DNA from: Lucifuga dentata
Taxonomy: Eukaryota; Chordata; Actinopteri; Ophidiiformes; Bythitidae
DNA: 64,000 nt
Assembly (NCBI GenBank): GCA_014773175.1
Contig: VXCM01002787.1
Coordinates: 124,001-188,000, forward strand
Direction: 5' to 3'
The notes beneath the pieces are model-generated. The model had not been told where the DNA came from. It did no database searches and saw only the letters and a list, made by a program, of their open reading frames with translations. Numbering within the stretch: the stretch's first letter is position 1; each line of letters starts with the position of its first letter. This document shows positions 50,094-63,639 of this stretch, piece after piece. A program made the translations under genes and the position numbers.

Positions 50094-51154
50094 ATTTTAA
50101 AGACCAGTTTAACAGACAAAACAGCATTATTTCTAATTGAGAATAGCTAATGTCAGTGGTGATTAATGGACAGTGTGAAAAAAGTGAAACAAAAACTTCA
50201 GTGACAGAACAATAAAGCTAAAGCAGAAATGATGAACAAAACACTTTATGACATCATAATGACATCATGACAGCAACAAGTGGAGAAGAGCAAAACTGGT
50301 TCACCGATATGGTCACAGCCTTACTCAGCGACAAAAAAAACACTCATATGCACACATATATTGTACACACGCCACACTGTATGCACAAGGCGCAATCACT
50401 GCTTATGTATACACACACACACACACACATTCCCACAGAGAGCAAAAAGGTCAGTTCATTCCTATCAGACACAAACGGGCAAGAGGTTCCTCTTTAAATC
50501 TGTCAGCAGATTGGGAGAGATTAGGAGGTTTCAGGAGAACCATGTCTGTGTGTGCGCGCATGTGTGTGTGTGTGTGTGTCACATTATATGAGGTTAGGAT
50601 CTCCCGCAACAGATGGAAGCAACTCTCAGCCTTTGTTTTGTCATGCAGAGCAAACCGCATGGGTGGAGTTTAAAACAAAGAAAAGCACCGACTGTGGCAA
50701 AAGTTCTGACTTGTTCTCAGCCTGTTTGCTGTGCCGTGACTGACGTCTCGTTTAACACCACCCAGCTTGTCCTGATGCTGTAAACCCCGCCCACCTGCTG
50801 CTATTAAACACTCCACAACCTGCTTCCAGAAATGTTGGAAACAAGACACTGCTGAGGGAGAAACTATTAACATGCCATAAATATTCATGATCACGCTGCT
50901 AGTGCCTTGTTATATCCAAGTTTTTTTTAGATATCACACATTTTCTGATCACAGGGCTGTGAGGCACATTTTACCCCGCATCATCTTTAAAAAAAAAAAA
51001 ATGATGAGAGAAGGGGGGAATGTGTGTAAAAAAATGAGAGCTGGACATGGAGAGAATATGGCAAAAGCAGAAGTGAAAGAAACATCTCTGATCAGTTTAC
51101 ATCTCTTTAAAAAAAAAAAATCAGAGAAAATGAGAAACAGATTTAAACAGATGG

Positions 51155-51170
51155 CAGAGAGAGAGAGAGN

Positions 51171-51213
<43 letters not shown>
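51155..51213. repeat. (AG)n microsatellite containing a single N
   Basis: About 28 AG units interrupted only by N at 51170, so true length is uncertain. Confidence 0.9.
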
Positions 51214-51217
<4 letters not shown>

Positions 51218-51461
51218 GAGCAACAGACCCTGAAAGAGATGGAGAGACAGATATGACAGCAATGTGGAAAAGAGGAAAACACTTAAGTGCAGTGGAGACA
51301 AAATATAAGGGCGCGCACACACACACACACACACACAGGAGATAAGCTGACACGCACATAAGAAGGGCTCATCATGCAAGCAAACTGCGTTCTCACTGTG
51401 ATAAAATCCCATGACTTCTCTGTGCAAATTGCCAATCCTTTTCTATAAAAGGAGTTCAAAG

Positions 51462-52055
51462 TTAAAGGACCATACCATCCATTTTGCATGTTTGAGCCTA
51501 ATATATTCAATTTTCATACACGTAACATTACTGACAATCATTTCCCAAAGCATACTGCTGGAATGGTGAATTAAAAATGTTTTTCCTACCTTCCAGACTG
51601 CCATTGGTTTCAGTTCATTCTGGTACGCTATTAAAATCAACTTGTTGACACTTGAAATGTTCTTGGGATAGGTAATCCATCATCGTGAACAAGACGTGTA
51701 TTCAGGTTTTTTTTCGAAGTTTCGTAATTTTAGTGTTTAAGTGCAATAAAAAGCACAGAGTGAATGTATGTCTCCACCAGGGAATATAGTCCCAAAAGAA
51801 GACCTGCGTTGATCAAAAAATCTAAACGACCGTGACTTCGTAATTTTGCATAACTATTAGCAGGTGAAACACTGATTTTTAAGGTGGGTGTATCGCTTGA
51901 ATATTTGATTTTGAAAGATTAAAAGATTTTGCAAAATATAAGGAAAACTGAAATATCGTTTTATCCTTTGGGAAATGACTGTCAGTAACCTTAGATGTAT
52001 ATAAAATTGAATATATTAGGCTCAAACATGCAAAATGGGTGGTATGGTCCTTTAA
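51462..52055 (-). mobile_element. TTAA-family MITE, subfamily A, copy 11 (complete)
   Basis: Ends GTTAAAGGACCATACCATCC and GGGTGGTATGGTCCTTTAA. At 594 bp with no large indel it is, with copies 1 and 5, among the best for building a consensus. Core reversed. Confidence 0.88.
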
Positions 52056-52340
52056 AGCTTAAAAATTGCAGGTTATTACTGAGGTCAGTAGGAGGGAAGT
52101 CTGAAAGTTATTCAGTGAGTCACATTTTTAACGCTTTCCTAACATCCAGCACATCTCACAACTCATAAATCCTGCTAAGTTACAGCCAACGCCAACATAA
52201 TGTATAGAGCCACTAAAGCTGCCACATATATTATATCATATTACATACACAGCGTCATTTAATACCATGAGGATCAGCGGTGCAATAATGCAGCTCACTG
52301 ACTGCTAACCTTTAGCTTTCTTTTACTTATTATGAAAACA

Positions 52341-52380
<40 letters not shown>

Positions 52381-52510
52381 CACCATAAACCAGACATCCT
52401 CNAAAAAAAAAAAAAAAAATCCACATTTAACTAATGATTTGCAACATTTTCATAGATTTCAAAGACTATTTTCTGGCATTTTACTGCTTGAGAGAGTTTG
52501 CTCGGTTTTC

Positions 52511-52635
52511 TTTTTTTTTTGCCGTTCGGTGTTGTTAAAGTTTCTTAAAGCAATAAGAATGAAAGCAGGCCTNTTTTTTTTTTGCCGTTCGGTGTTGTTA
52601 AAGTTTCTTAAAGCAATAAGAATGAAAGCAGGCCT
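52511..52635. other. 62-bp duplication around single N (likely assembly artefact)
   Basis: 52511-52572 equals 52574-52635 (T run, GCCGTTCGGTGTTGTTAAAG, ending GCAGGCCT) with N at 52573. Confidence 0.85.
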
Positions 52636-54867
52636 GAGCAGACTAGCACTCGTCTCAATATCATACTGAGACAAATGTTATTTTACTGTTATTCAAACTG
52701 TGCCAGGCTTTTCACCTGCAATTCACCTTTTAGTCGATGTTTTCTTGCTTGTCTGTTGTTTCTCTTTATAAATGGTACAGAGAGCGGAAAGCAGAAAAAT
52801 ACCTTTTATCTTAGCTCAGACAAACTGTTTCTACATGAATATATGCCAGTTTCTGCTAATACTCCAGCGTTAGAATATTATTATACAAATAGGCAGACCA
52901 GAAGTGGGTGGCAAAGTAAAAATAGTGTAAAATAAATCCAGTGACACACACACAGACGTCTGAGTATCAGTGGCGAGCTGGAGAGAAGGTGGGCGAAAAG
53001 TGGAAATGATGTGGATCAGAGTGAGAGACGAAGAATGAACGAGGAAAAAGATTGAGTGGGAGGGAGAAATCACTAGAGAGGGAAAGACAAAGCACTGAAA
53101 AGATGAGAAGAGACATGCCAAAGCAGGACAAAAGAGGCAAAGGGATGCTAAAGAAACAATGAACTAGGAGACAGACAAACAGAGACACACACACAGACAG
53201 ACAGAAAGACAGAGATGTGTCTTTCAGGTTGAGTTACAGTGAAAAAATATTCACTTTTGGACTTTGGGAAGGCCAGACTGCTGGGCGTTCTTAAGAATGT
53301 GCGTCTCAAAAATACATGCAGACACACACGCACACACAAATGGCACAAACACGAAAAAGTTGCATCCATATCCATGCATAAAAATACATACACACACAAT
53401 CTACAAAGTCTCTAATGGTGAGCGGCCACATTTGTCGAGAAGTTAAACTCACAAACACGTACATATATGTGTAATATGTAAGACGCACATCTGACTTAAG
53501 AACCTCACATCTGCACATGCACACACACACAAACACCTGTGCGCACATAGCTTGCGTGCCCTGCTTGGGATTGAATTGCACAGCTGTTCAGGAGACTGAG
53601 ACAGACGGGACACATTTGTCCTTGAAGAATCCACACATACACACACACACACACTTTCAAGTAGACACACAATGCCAATAACATACAAATATTCACAGCC
53701 AGGCTAAAGTAGATACAGTACGTGCGTCATAAATCCCATGATAGCATTTCGTCAACGCTGCATAGCCACCTAACAATGTCAGGTTTACTTTTCTGATAAG
53801 TGCATAAAGACTAGCATGTTGCTAATATGAGACGCTATCGTTACTAAGCAGTGCTGTTGATCCTTTCAGCAAGATTCAAACCAGCGTTTCATTCATGCTA
53901 AGACCATTCATTCAAATTTTGCATATATGAGATTTATTACTTTTAGCCTAACTATGATCTTTGTCAGTTTATCTCCACAGAAAGCAGTAAATAAAGCCAC
54001 TGTTTTTTAAAAGTGCGTGTACATGAGTGGCTTCCACACATCTATGTAAATAACATTAAAATAATCCATCCAATGAGCTGGAAAGGCTAAACCAGTGTGC
54101 TGCTGGCTGTAGAGATTATCTCAGGCTGTGATCAGAGTGTTACTAAACATTTGCACATTCATATTTATGAGAAACAAGAGCAGCTTCAGCCTGCTCAGCA
54201 CAAAATTACTGTTGAGGAAATTCATCTGTATGCTTTTTATATTACGTTCTGAGAGGCCAGCCTAAAAATCAATACGTTTTATGAAGATCCTGTTTCCTTC
54301 ACTCGAGTCAGGCCAAAATATGATTTTAAAATATGATCAGCAATGCTGTCACACAAGTCAAAAAAAAAAAGGAGAGTCACTGCCTGATTTGCTCATGGAG
54401 GTCAAAAATAAAAACTGGAGCTAATCGACTCTACGTTCTCCTTAGTTAAATAAGTTTGTTCTGTGACAAGATCCTAATCCCCTCCGAAAGCTGCATTAAA
54501 TATAAATGTTAGATCAAGACCCAAATAGACTCCCAGGAAATTTTCTTTGAATTTTTCATTGCTACTTTTAGCAGGAAAACTGTGGAATAAAATCATCATT
54601 ATATTTCTGCTTGTTTTGTCCTGGCCTGATCACTGCCCAAGGAGACGTTGCCAATTACTTTAGCAGTAAAGTGTACCCTATGAGTAACATGTACCCTGTG
54701 ACAGTTTGGGATGGAATATTCAACTCTAACTACATACATTTTAAGTTTTTAACAATCAAGCGTGGCTTTATTTTAGCAGCACTTAAAAAGCAGCAGCAAG
54801 CGGTCTTTGTTTCTGCAGTATCACTATTAGTATTAGTACGGTTAGGAAGAACAAAGTAAAAGCACCC

Positions 54868-55487
54868 TTAAAGGACCATACCGGCTATTTTGCATGTTTG
54901 AGCCTAATATATTCAATTTTCATACACATAACATTACTGATNACCATACCGGCTATTTTGCATGTTTGAGCCTAATATATTCAATTTTCATACACATAAC
55001 ATTACTGATTATCATTTCCCAAAGCATACTACTGGAACACTGAATTAAAAATTTTTCCTACCTTCCAGACTGCCATTGGTTTCAGTTCATTCTGGTACGC
55101 TATTAAACCAACTTGTTGATACTTGAAACGTTCTTGGGATAGGTAATCCATCATCGCGAACAAGACATGTATAATTTTAGCATTTAAGTGCAATAAAAAG
55201 CGTGGAGTGAATGTATGTCTCTACCGGGGAATCCCAAAAGAAGACCTGTGTTTATCAAAAAACTTAAACGACCGTGACTTCATAAGGCTGCATAACTACT
55301 AGCAGGCAAAACATCAATTTTTTTAAGGTGGATGTATCACTAGAATATTTGATTTTGAAATATTAAGAGATTTTGCAAAAATGTCAGGAAAACTGATTTT
55401 ATCCTTCGGGAAATGATTGTCAGTAACATGTATGAAAGTTGAATATATTAGGCTCAAACATGCAAAATGGCATATATGGTCCTTTTT
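54868..55487 (-). mobile_element. TTAA-family MITE, subfamily A, copy 12 (contains N duplication)
   Basis: Left end CCTTAAAGGACCATACCGGC. 54875-54941 is repeated as 54943-55009 around N 54942, doubling the left inverted repeat. The right end GGTCCTTTTT has lost TTAA. Small core deletions (for example after ACATGTAT). Confidence 0.84.
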
Positions 55488-56236
55488 GTAGAGAATGTGC
55501 TTTGAGTAGAATAAACTGTCTTCGGTAAATAGAAGACTTGGATTTCATGAAGTTTTGCACAGATGCAAATGTGGCTTCTCATCCGTTACAATCAGAAAAG
55601 CATCAAGAAACAAAATACGTAACCAGCAACAGGAAGCAACAGGAACATTATAACTGCTGAAAAGGATAAACACACTTGAATAAATAGTTCTTCTTGAATT
55701 CAAACCAAAGCACCACATTTCAGTGAGATTCACGCTGTGGTTGTTCTGGAACAAACATCCTCTTGAGTATTTTTCAGCAGGGTGGAGACGGTGAGACATG
55801 AAGCTTAACAGAAGCTGTTAGCATTTAAGCTGCCTTCACATCCAGGAACAAACACCCAGACCAGTCCAGACAAGGCTGGCAGAAAAAATAAATGAAGCCA
55901 TTAAGTCTGGTCACACTTAAAGAGATTTCTTCCAACATGAATATACACACACACACCCTGCACTGTGCCAGGTACTGGCCAGCTCCTCATTTCATTACAT
56001 GCTATAATTAAAATGCCCGAATGAATAGCTAGAAAGAATGAAAGTGATATGAGGAAAAAAAAAATGGAGCGAAAAAAAGGAGGGAAGAATACTAAAAGTG
56101 CTACAGAAAATAGATAAGGAGGAGAAATGGGGAAGAGAGAGAGAGAAAACAGAATGGAGGATGAAAAAAAAAGAAAGGATGAGATGGGCTGACCTCAGGG
56201 ACCACAGGACATATCAATTTGATCAACAGGAAGGAG

Positions 56237-56237
<1 letters not shown>

Positions 56238-56281
<44 letters not shown>
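56238..56281. repeat. (GT)n microsatellite
   Basis: About 22 GT units followed by GCACGCGCACGCG. Confidence 0.95.
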
Positions 56282-56284
<3 letters not shown>

Positions 56285-57090
56285 ACGCGCACGCGTTCTC
56301 ATCTGTGTGATCTCATCTTTTGGCTACTGCGCCACTCAACCATGTGGCCACCTCGGCTGCTTTTATGACTCAGCTCCCTGACATCCATTTTTATCAGCAT
56401 CAACCACCTTTCTGGTAAAATAATGAGAAATGAAAAACAACTTACTGATCAGTAAAACACTTTCATTTCATCAAGTTTTGCCAACACCTTTTATCTTTCT
56501 AAGTATTTTCCTTTATTCCTCTCCCACTCTTTACTTCTTCATTGCTCTCTTGTTCCATATGCTTTCATTTCACCATGGTAACTGGATGATCACACCCAGG
56601 ACTGAAAGCAAACATTTGTCACTCTCTGTTCACTATTTGTAAATTTTAGAACTGGATTTAGTAGGACATTTTTTAGAATGTGGGCCCTCCAAATGTTATT
56701 CAGTGGCTGCACAAGCAGATAAATTTAGCGGCTGATGTAAGATATATGCCAGAACTGGGCTGGTGGTGGTGACCTTCCAGCCGAGTCAGACCCTGCAGAG
56801 AGAGAGGAAGAATTTACATGGCACTCAAATCTCTCTACTAGTTCCATTCTTCCTGCACAGGTCAAGAAAAGAACAGGGAAGCCCCCGTGGCTAAAAAGAC
56901 ATCATCCTCCCCATAAAAGCTTACGCTGCGCTTCCAGAGTATCAGAGAGAAGAGTGTCGTTCCTTCAGTCTAAAATAGCAGCTTCCATCATGGAGGCACA
57001 ATTTATAACCTCGTCCTTTCTCTGTGTTCTCTGAGTGTGTCTCACTCCACCATGTCAGCTGTCACTCTGATAGTGACACAATCCAACACT

Positions 57091-57165
57091 CAAAGTTTCA
57101 AAGTTTTATTTGTCACAAGTATAACAACAGTGAAATGCTTTTTCTGGTAGGTTCCCCAACAAAAT
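57091..57165 (+). repeat. teleost short interspersed repeat
   Basis: CAAAGTTTTATTTGTCACAA ... AGTGAAATGCTTTTTCTGGT resembles a repeat found throughout fish genomes (TTTATTTGTCACATACA...GTGAAATGCTT). Recognised from memory; boundaries approximate. Confidence 0.45.
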
Positions 57166-57631
57166 CATGATAAAATAAAACAAAATAAAAATAAGGATAA
57201 GGCTACAAGAGCAGAATTAAGAATTAAAAATGGAGAAGTATGCACTCACTCCTATAAAACTGTTTTTTTAAACTGCCGACCATAAATTACCACCACATCT
57301 TTGTTAGCGATGTTTCTGTTAGTATTGTTGCCATTTGGCTTGTCATTATAGGAAAAATTAATAGGAAAAATATAGGAAAAATAGGAATAGCAAATACGAA
57401 TAGGAATAATTAACAAGTTCCGCAGCAGACTCTCTCTCTTACTGCCAGTTGTCATGTGTAAAGTATCAGAAGTCATCCCCACCCTGTAATGTGACAACAG
57501 TCTATCATAATGGATGACATGCAAATACCCATCTGACTACACCCAGCAGACCCCCGACACACCCTGCCACCGCAAACAGCTGGCCAACACAGGGAGTGGG
57601 CGTCAACCAAGTACAGAGGGACTGATGCTGG

Positions 57632-57671
<40 letters not shown>

Positions 57672-58699
57672 TAGGTCAATGAAAGAGGACTTCATTACTT
57701 AAAGCTACAATTGGCATCGTTCCCAATAGGTCACCCCCAAATCACAAAAAAAGAAAGCGTGATTTTTGGAGGACTTCAATAAAATAAAATTATCAACATG
57801 TTTCTTCTTGTCAGGCTTCACCAGTCAGTCAAGCTGGATAGAGCACTTTAGTGATTCATCCATTCCTGTGGGTGATTACCCACCAGTGACCGCAAAGCCC
57901 TGCAATATGATTTTGGGGAAATTAGGGTGAATCACCTCAATTTAGGAGGACTGAATGTCCTCTCCAGTGCAAGCCCACTTCTTCATTTAATCTGATAAAC
58001 TGTCTGAAGTACAGGCTGACATTTCTCATTTTGATCTTTATGCTGGAAAGAGGAGAAGGGCTGTGAGAGGTGTGAAATGAGAGGAGAGGTCTGGTTGAGA
58101 ACATGGGAGGGAGGGAAACTCCAGGCCAGGCAGTGTTTCAGGAATAGTGTGCCAAGAGAGACAGGTGGGTTACAAGAGACTGCAACAACTGGGAAAAGCA
58201 CAAGCACATTCAAATTCACCCCTCCGCTCCCCACCATCAATCATTCCCTTCCTATCAGTCATCACCTTCATCCTCCCTCCATACATCCCTGGAATGGCCT
58301 TCACTTAGTGCTAACAGGGACGCTTTCAGGCAGGGTCAGGCATTAGTCAGTTGTTGTAGTGTTGTATCCAGATGTGAGGAAGGATTTAGTCTGTTCAAAC
58401 CTCATTCACTTTAGCTCTCCTCTGTTTTTTTTAAAGTTTTTGGCAGAGCTGTCATCACTGCTATGAGGGCCACACTGTTATTTAATCCTACATTACCTGC
58501 CTATAACCTTATGTTACATCTTCAGCATAAAGGTTTTCTTTCAAAATGAAGTGGCGACTTGCACAATGTCTACCAAAAAGAAGCTATTTCTTTGCAAAAA
58601 AAAAAAAAATTAAATTGTGAGTAACATTGTAACACAAGCACACAACCTCTTTTTTTAAAAAAGGTGCTAACGATCTATAGGTTAGGGAATAAAATTATG

Positions 58700-59434
58700 C
58701 ACATTACCCATCAGGATTTTTCCCCGTATGATAAAGTTGCAATGACTTATGTTGTGAGACTTGGTTCATCCATGCATTTATCTCCTCCAAACTTGATTAT
58801 TGCGATGCACTTTATTCAGGCATCAGCAAGGGTAACATTCACCAGGCTTCATCTTATCCAAAAGAAGTGATCATATTAGTCTGATTCTTGCTGGCCTTCA
58901 CTGGTAGCCTGTTAGCCTTAAGACTGATTTTAAGGCATTACACGGCCAAGAACTTTCTTATAATATATGTGATCTTTTAACTTGCTATAAGCCTGATTGC
59001 TGTCTGAGACCCTCTAGCAAAAACCTCTTGGTAGTTCCTAGATTTTGTCACGTCATTAAAAGTGAAAAAGTTTCTATTTGTGCCCTGAGGTTGTGGAATT
59101 CCCTGCCAGAAGATCTCAGACTGGCAAACTCAGTGTCTTCTTTTAAAACTCAGCTGAAAACTGATTTTTAATGTAAGGCTTTTAACTGATCCCAAATAAA
59201 CTGTTAATTGCCCCTCCCCCCCAAATTAATTTACTATTTCTATCCTTTATGATTATTATTTTTTTGTACTGCAATTGTCATTTGTCTTGTGCTCTATTGT
59301 CTGCGCTGTTAGCACCTTGTAACTCTTTTATTATTGTTTTTTTATTACTGTGTGTTAAACTTGGCTATATTGTTAAGTACCTTGTAACTCTGTTTTGAAA
59401 GGTGCTGTATAAATAAAGTTCTTATTATTATTTA
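58700..59434 (+). mobile_element. 5'-truncated L2-like LINE, 3' end
   Basis: Degenerate reading frames still show the C-terminus of L2/CR1-type reverse transcriptase: HAFISSKLDYCDALYSG-like near 58770-58825 and KALHGQELSYNICDLL-like at 58937-58980. Further on come LRPSS-(6)-VVPRF and ALRLWNSLPEDLRLA followed by SVSSFKTQLKTDF and a stop near 59170. The 3' UTR ends GCTGTATAAATAAAGTTCTT with a TTATTA tail, typical for L2. Several frameshifts are present, so the copy is dead. Confidence 0.85.
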
Positions 59435-62161
59435 TTTAAATGCAGTGATAGGTTTATGGGTGATATCCTGCTGTTGTTGTAATGTTTTTAACAGCAGAAA
59501 AATGGAATATTGTGTATTTTTAGTACTGGGAGAAGCAGCAGCTGCTGCTCCAAACATGTGATTACAGGAAATTGTATTCATATGCTGCGACCCCTCAGGA
59601 GTCCTTCAAGATCTTTGGTTTCAGTCTTTGGAGTGCAAAAAGAATTTCAGTCACCATGGAGCCTAAACTACAGAAAATGGCTTCTGGAGTCACTTGATAC
59701 AAAGTCACACATTATGAGTTCTTCACTTATTTCAAAACTGTTAGCAGCGAAACATGCTACTGTGAAAACTAGCATGATGAAGTCATGATGTTTAACGCTG
59801 TGTCAGCATGGCTGTGAGGCTGAGCGGTCACACAAGATGCTGTTCAGCTGCAGACGTAAAAAAAGGCAGAAAGCTCCATGCTGCGTGGCTGCAGGACGGA
59901 CGTTATAAAAATAGGCCTTTGTTCAACTTCCGGCTCTCTCCATGTTCCCTTCCTGCTCTCCATCTCCCTTCACTGATCTCTCCATTTTCTCTTCCTCCCT
60001 CTTGGGGCCTCTCTCCTTTCCTGCATCCTTCTCTTGTTCTCTTATACTATCTCTCCATCTCTCTTTTTCTCTCTTCCATCTCACTCTAAGCATCGATCAG
60101 TCCCCTCTCATTCTTCCTCTTTCCTTTGTCTTTTTCTTCCTTCGAGTCTTTCTCTCTCTTTATGCATCTCTGCTAAATTTTCCTCTGTTTTACTCTTTCA
60201 CTCCTTTTCCTTGTTGTTCCCTGGACTGCACAGACTCTCTGCCTGGGCTGCATTCCTCTGCACCACTTTCTCCCTCTGTCAGCAACTCTCTAGCGTTTCT
60301 ACTCACAACGTCTCTCCATCCTCCCGTAATCCTGCCAACGCCAGTGGAATCAAAAGTGCAGACAGTGAAAAGTAACTTTCTCTCACAAAAGATGTACAGC
60401 ACAAAGAAACAAAGAGCGCTGTGAAACCTGACGGAAGAAAAAGATGAGATTTATTAATATCGGGATGCACTGACGCTGTTTTTGCTCTTCAACCTACTAA
60501 ATCTGGTTTGCATCACTGCAGTATAAACTAGAGGTCATGGAGTCACTGGAGAAACAATACTGAGTTGAATTTTTCTCCCTTTCTACCTGCACAGAAAGAT
60601 GTGACATTTCTCTAACAAAGAAGTCTGCAACATCAAATCTAAAGCGTAATTTTCTTTTCACCCCCACGCCTGAATTCCCAATGAACAATGAATATACTTC
60701 CTGAAAGAGTGAAAGAGCATTAGGCGTCTTGCTTATGATGCACTCATATACATCAACATGTTGGCTGTACTGGAGAGCTCGACCATCTCAGCAAGGAGGT
60801 CAGCAGGGACCCACATTACAAAAAATAAAATTCAGACATCATAAAGGAGACCAAAACTGCAAAATCACATGGAATAACTCATTACAGCAAGTACACTGCA
60901 AGTGCATAAAGCAAGAAAGCTGGCAGATTCAAAAGCTTCAGTTTGCATTATAACACTAATGACTACGTTCTTACTGCCAGGAGTCACTCAGGCAGAACTT
61001 CAAGAGGGATTCTGGTCGTTTCCCACAGGTTGAACACTTATTTGTTGTGGTCAAACCCAAGAGGATTTTGGAGAATGCCAAAAAGCTTTGAGCATGGAGG
61101 GTTTTCTGCACTGAATTCAACAGTTTTATAATAATAATCTAATCTCTGTCTGTCTGTGGCACCATTATCTCTAGAACCCGGCACTGTATGAAGTTGATAT
61201 TCGGCAGGTTTCTTACTCAGGACTCAAGGATGTGCAGTGTCGCATGAGAAGTTGTTTGGATGAGCAGTTCTCGAATTGAGCTGTGCCGGTAAAAAGTAGT
61301 CCGCCTGGCAGGATACGCTCCAGACGCGGCAGCATATGCTCCAGTCCAGTGCCACGGTCTCAACCTGACCCTGTACAGCAAACAGAGCTAGCTCACGAGG
61401 TATGGAATCAGATTTATGCCTAAATCATGAGCGAGCACTTACAAATTGTGAGCAGAAAAATTATTTTTGTGCAAACAAAACATTTAATTTGAGCAAAAAT
61501 TACAAATTTTGAGCAGAAAAAGAGGACGTGCAGAAGTGTTTGAGAAGTAAAGTTGTTTTGGCGGTGCTGTGCAGGTAAAAAGTAGTTATAAAGTCTGGCC
61601 CGGTCCAAACACACACGTTTTGAACGTGCACTGCATTAGTACTAATAATTTACAACATAGGACGTAATTCAGTTGTTGCCTTTCAGACACATTAAGATGT
61701 TAAAGCCCTTTAATGGACAAATTCAGCTTGTTTTATGCTGCTTGGGTTGACATTTAATTTAGCCTATAATGGCCCGGCATCAATGTTGACGTCAGAAGCA
61801 GTGTATCTCTACACACACTTGACATTCAGCGACTCAGAAGCCTGGATTGGGAAGTTATGGGCGTAAAAAAAGAACCAAGGAAGAGAAGCTATTTGTTTTT
61901 TTTCCAGGGGCAAAGGAAAAGGAAAGGACATGGAAAGTTCTCTGTCCTCCACCAGGGGGCTGAGTTCAGAGAGGATGAAGGAGAAAAAGGGAGGGAGGAG
62001 AGAGAGAGAGGCAGAGTAAAATACAGTAAATTCTGGACAGACAAGACAGGGGAATACCAAAAATGACAGAGAGAGGGAAGAAGACAGAAAGTGAGAGACG
62101 GAAGACAAAACGAGGAAGGGGAAACGATGCAAACAGTAAAGGAGATAAAAGGAGTGATAAA

Positions 62162-62290
62162 ACCACCGAGAGAGACAGATAGAGCAGCCTCGTCTCACTC
62201 CCACGGAAATAAAGATTTCATTCATNACCACCGAGAGAGACAGATAGAGCAGCCTCGTCTCACTCCCACGGAAATAAAGATTTCATTCAT
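62162..62290. other. 64-bp duplication around single N (likely assembly artefact)
   Basis: 62162-62225 equals 62227-62290 (ACCACCGAGAGAGACAG to TTTCATTCAT) with N at 62226. Confidence 0.85.
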
Positions 62291-62951
62291 CGGCCTCGGA
62301 CAAACACCACCACTCTATGCCCTCTCTTCCCCTCCTCCTTTCCCCTGTGCTCTTTTCTCTTGNCCTCTCTTTCTGCTGCTCTGCCTCTCCTCCCTATTGA
62401 TGGGAACAAAGTGAAAGGGGAATTGCCTGGTACAGGGCTGTGATCTCGCCCTGCTCACACGCACCCACTCCACAGCGCTCACAGGGAGCCAGCAACGTGA
62501 GAGTGACACAGGAAGCCAGAATGTGGACTAGTTTCACCGCTTCACAGTGTGTGTGTGTGTGTGGGGGGGGGACAACTGCAGTTCCACTATTAGCTTCAAC
62601 CAACGGACCCTGGAGACCAAAGAGAGTTCTGACTGACAAAACTGGGTCTCTGGGGGAGCCGCACGGTGTCTTAACGGCTCCCATCTTTATGCTACACTCA
62701 CCGGTTTCCTGCTGCATAATAAGGAAAATGGTTCAATTGCAGAACCAAGGGCCAGGGCGTCCACTCATCCCTGAGACCCAGAGGAGTGTGCTGGAGCGAA
62801 AACTCCTCAGTGTCAGCGTCAAAAATATGTACAGACGCAGCAAATGGCAGCAACGATCGCATATGACCACATGTGAAAACTGATTTACAGTTATTGAGCT
62901 CAAGCTGTGAAAGAGATGGTGAAACTTCCTCGATCCTGCTGCACGGAAGGG

Positions 62952-63596
62952 TTAAAGGACCATAACATCTGTTTTGCATGTTTGAGCATAAGATATTCAG
63001 TTTTCATACAGGTAAGATTATTTCCCAAAGGATAAAACCATATTTCAGCTTTCCTGATATTTTGCTAAATCTCTTGATCTTTCAAAATCAAATATTCAAG
63101 CGATACACCCACCTTAAAAATCAATGTTTCGCCTGATAATTCAGCAAAAATATGAAGTCACAGTTGTTTAAATTTTTCGATAAACACAGGTCTTCTTTTG
63201 GGATTATATTCCCCAGTGGAGACATACATTCACTCTGCGCTTTTTATTGTGCTTAAACCCTAAAATTACAAAACTTCTAAAAAAACATGAATATATGTCT
63301 TGTTCATGATGGTGATACCTATCCCAAGAATGTTTCAAGTATCAACAAGTTGATTTTAATAGCATACCAGAATTAACTGAATNTACCTATCCCAAGAATG
63401 TTTCAAGTATCAACAAGTTGATTTTAATAGCATACCAGAATTAACTGAATTGAATGGCAGTCTGGAAGGTAAGAATACAAATTTTTAATTCAACGTTCCA
63501 GTAGTATGCTTTGAAAATGACTGTCAGTAAAGTTACATGTATGAAAATTTAATATATTAGGCTCAAACATGCAAAATGGGTGGTATGGTCCTTTAA
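62952..63596 (+). mobile_element. TTAA-family MITE, subfamily A, copy 13 (contains N duplication)
   Basis: Ends GTTAAAGGACCATAACATC and GGTGGTATGGTCCTTTAA. 63316-63382 is repeated as 63384-63450 around N 63383. Corrected length is about 577 bp. The left repeat lacks the CGTTACTGACAATC word. Confidence 0.85.
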
Positions 63597-63639
63597 ACAC
63601 TTAAAAGTCTGAAGCATTTTTGTTGTTTTGTCATTTTAT

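Noticed and set aside
51143..51427. Ser-Leu repeat ORFs over the AG runs (also 49945-50127, 57473-57679)
   Set aside because: Translations of AG/CT microsatellites.
59942..60424. 160-codon Ser/Leu/Phe-rich plus-strand ORF
   Set aside because: Produced by a long CT-rich tract, which stays open in several frames at once (overlapping frames at 59808 and 60034).
62440..62883. 147-codon plus-strand ORF
   Set aside because: It passes through a GT/G run and shows no recognisable domain.
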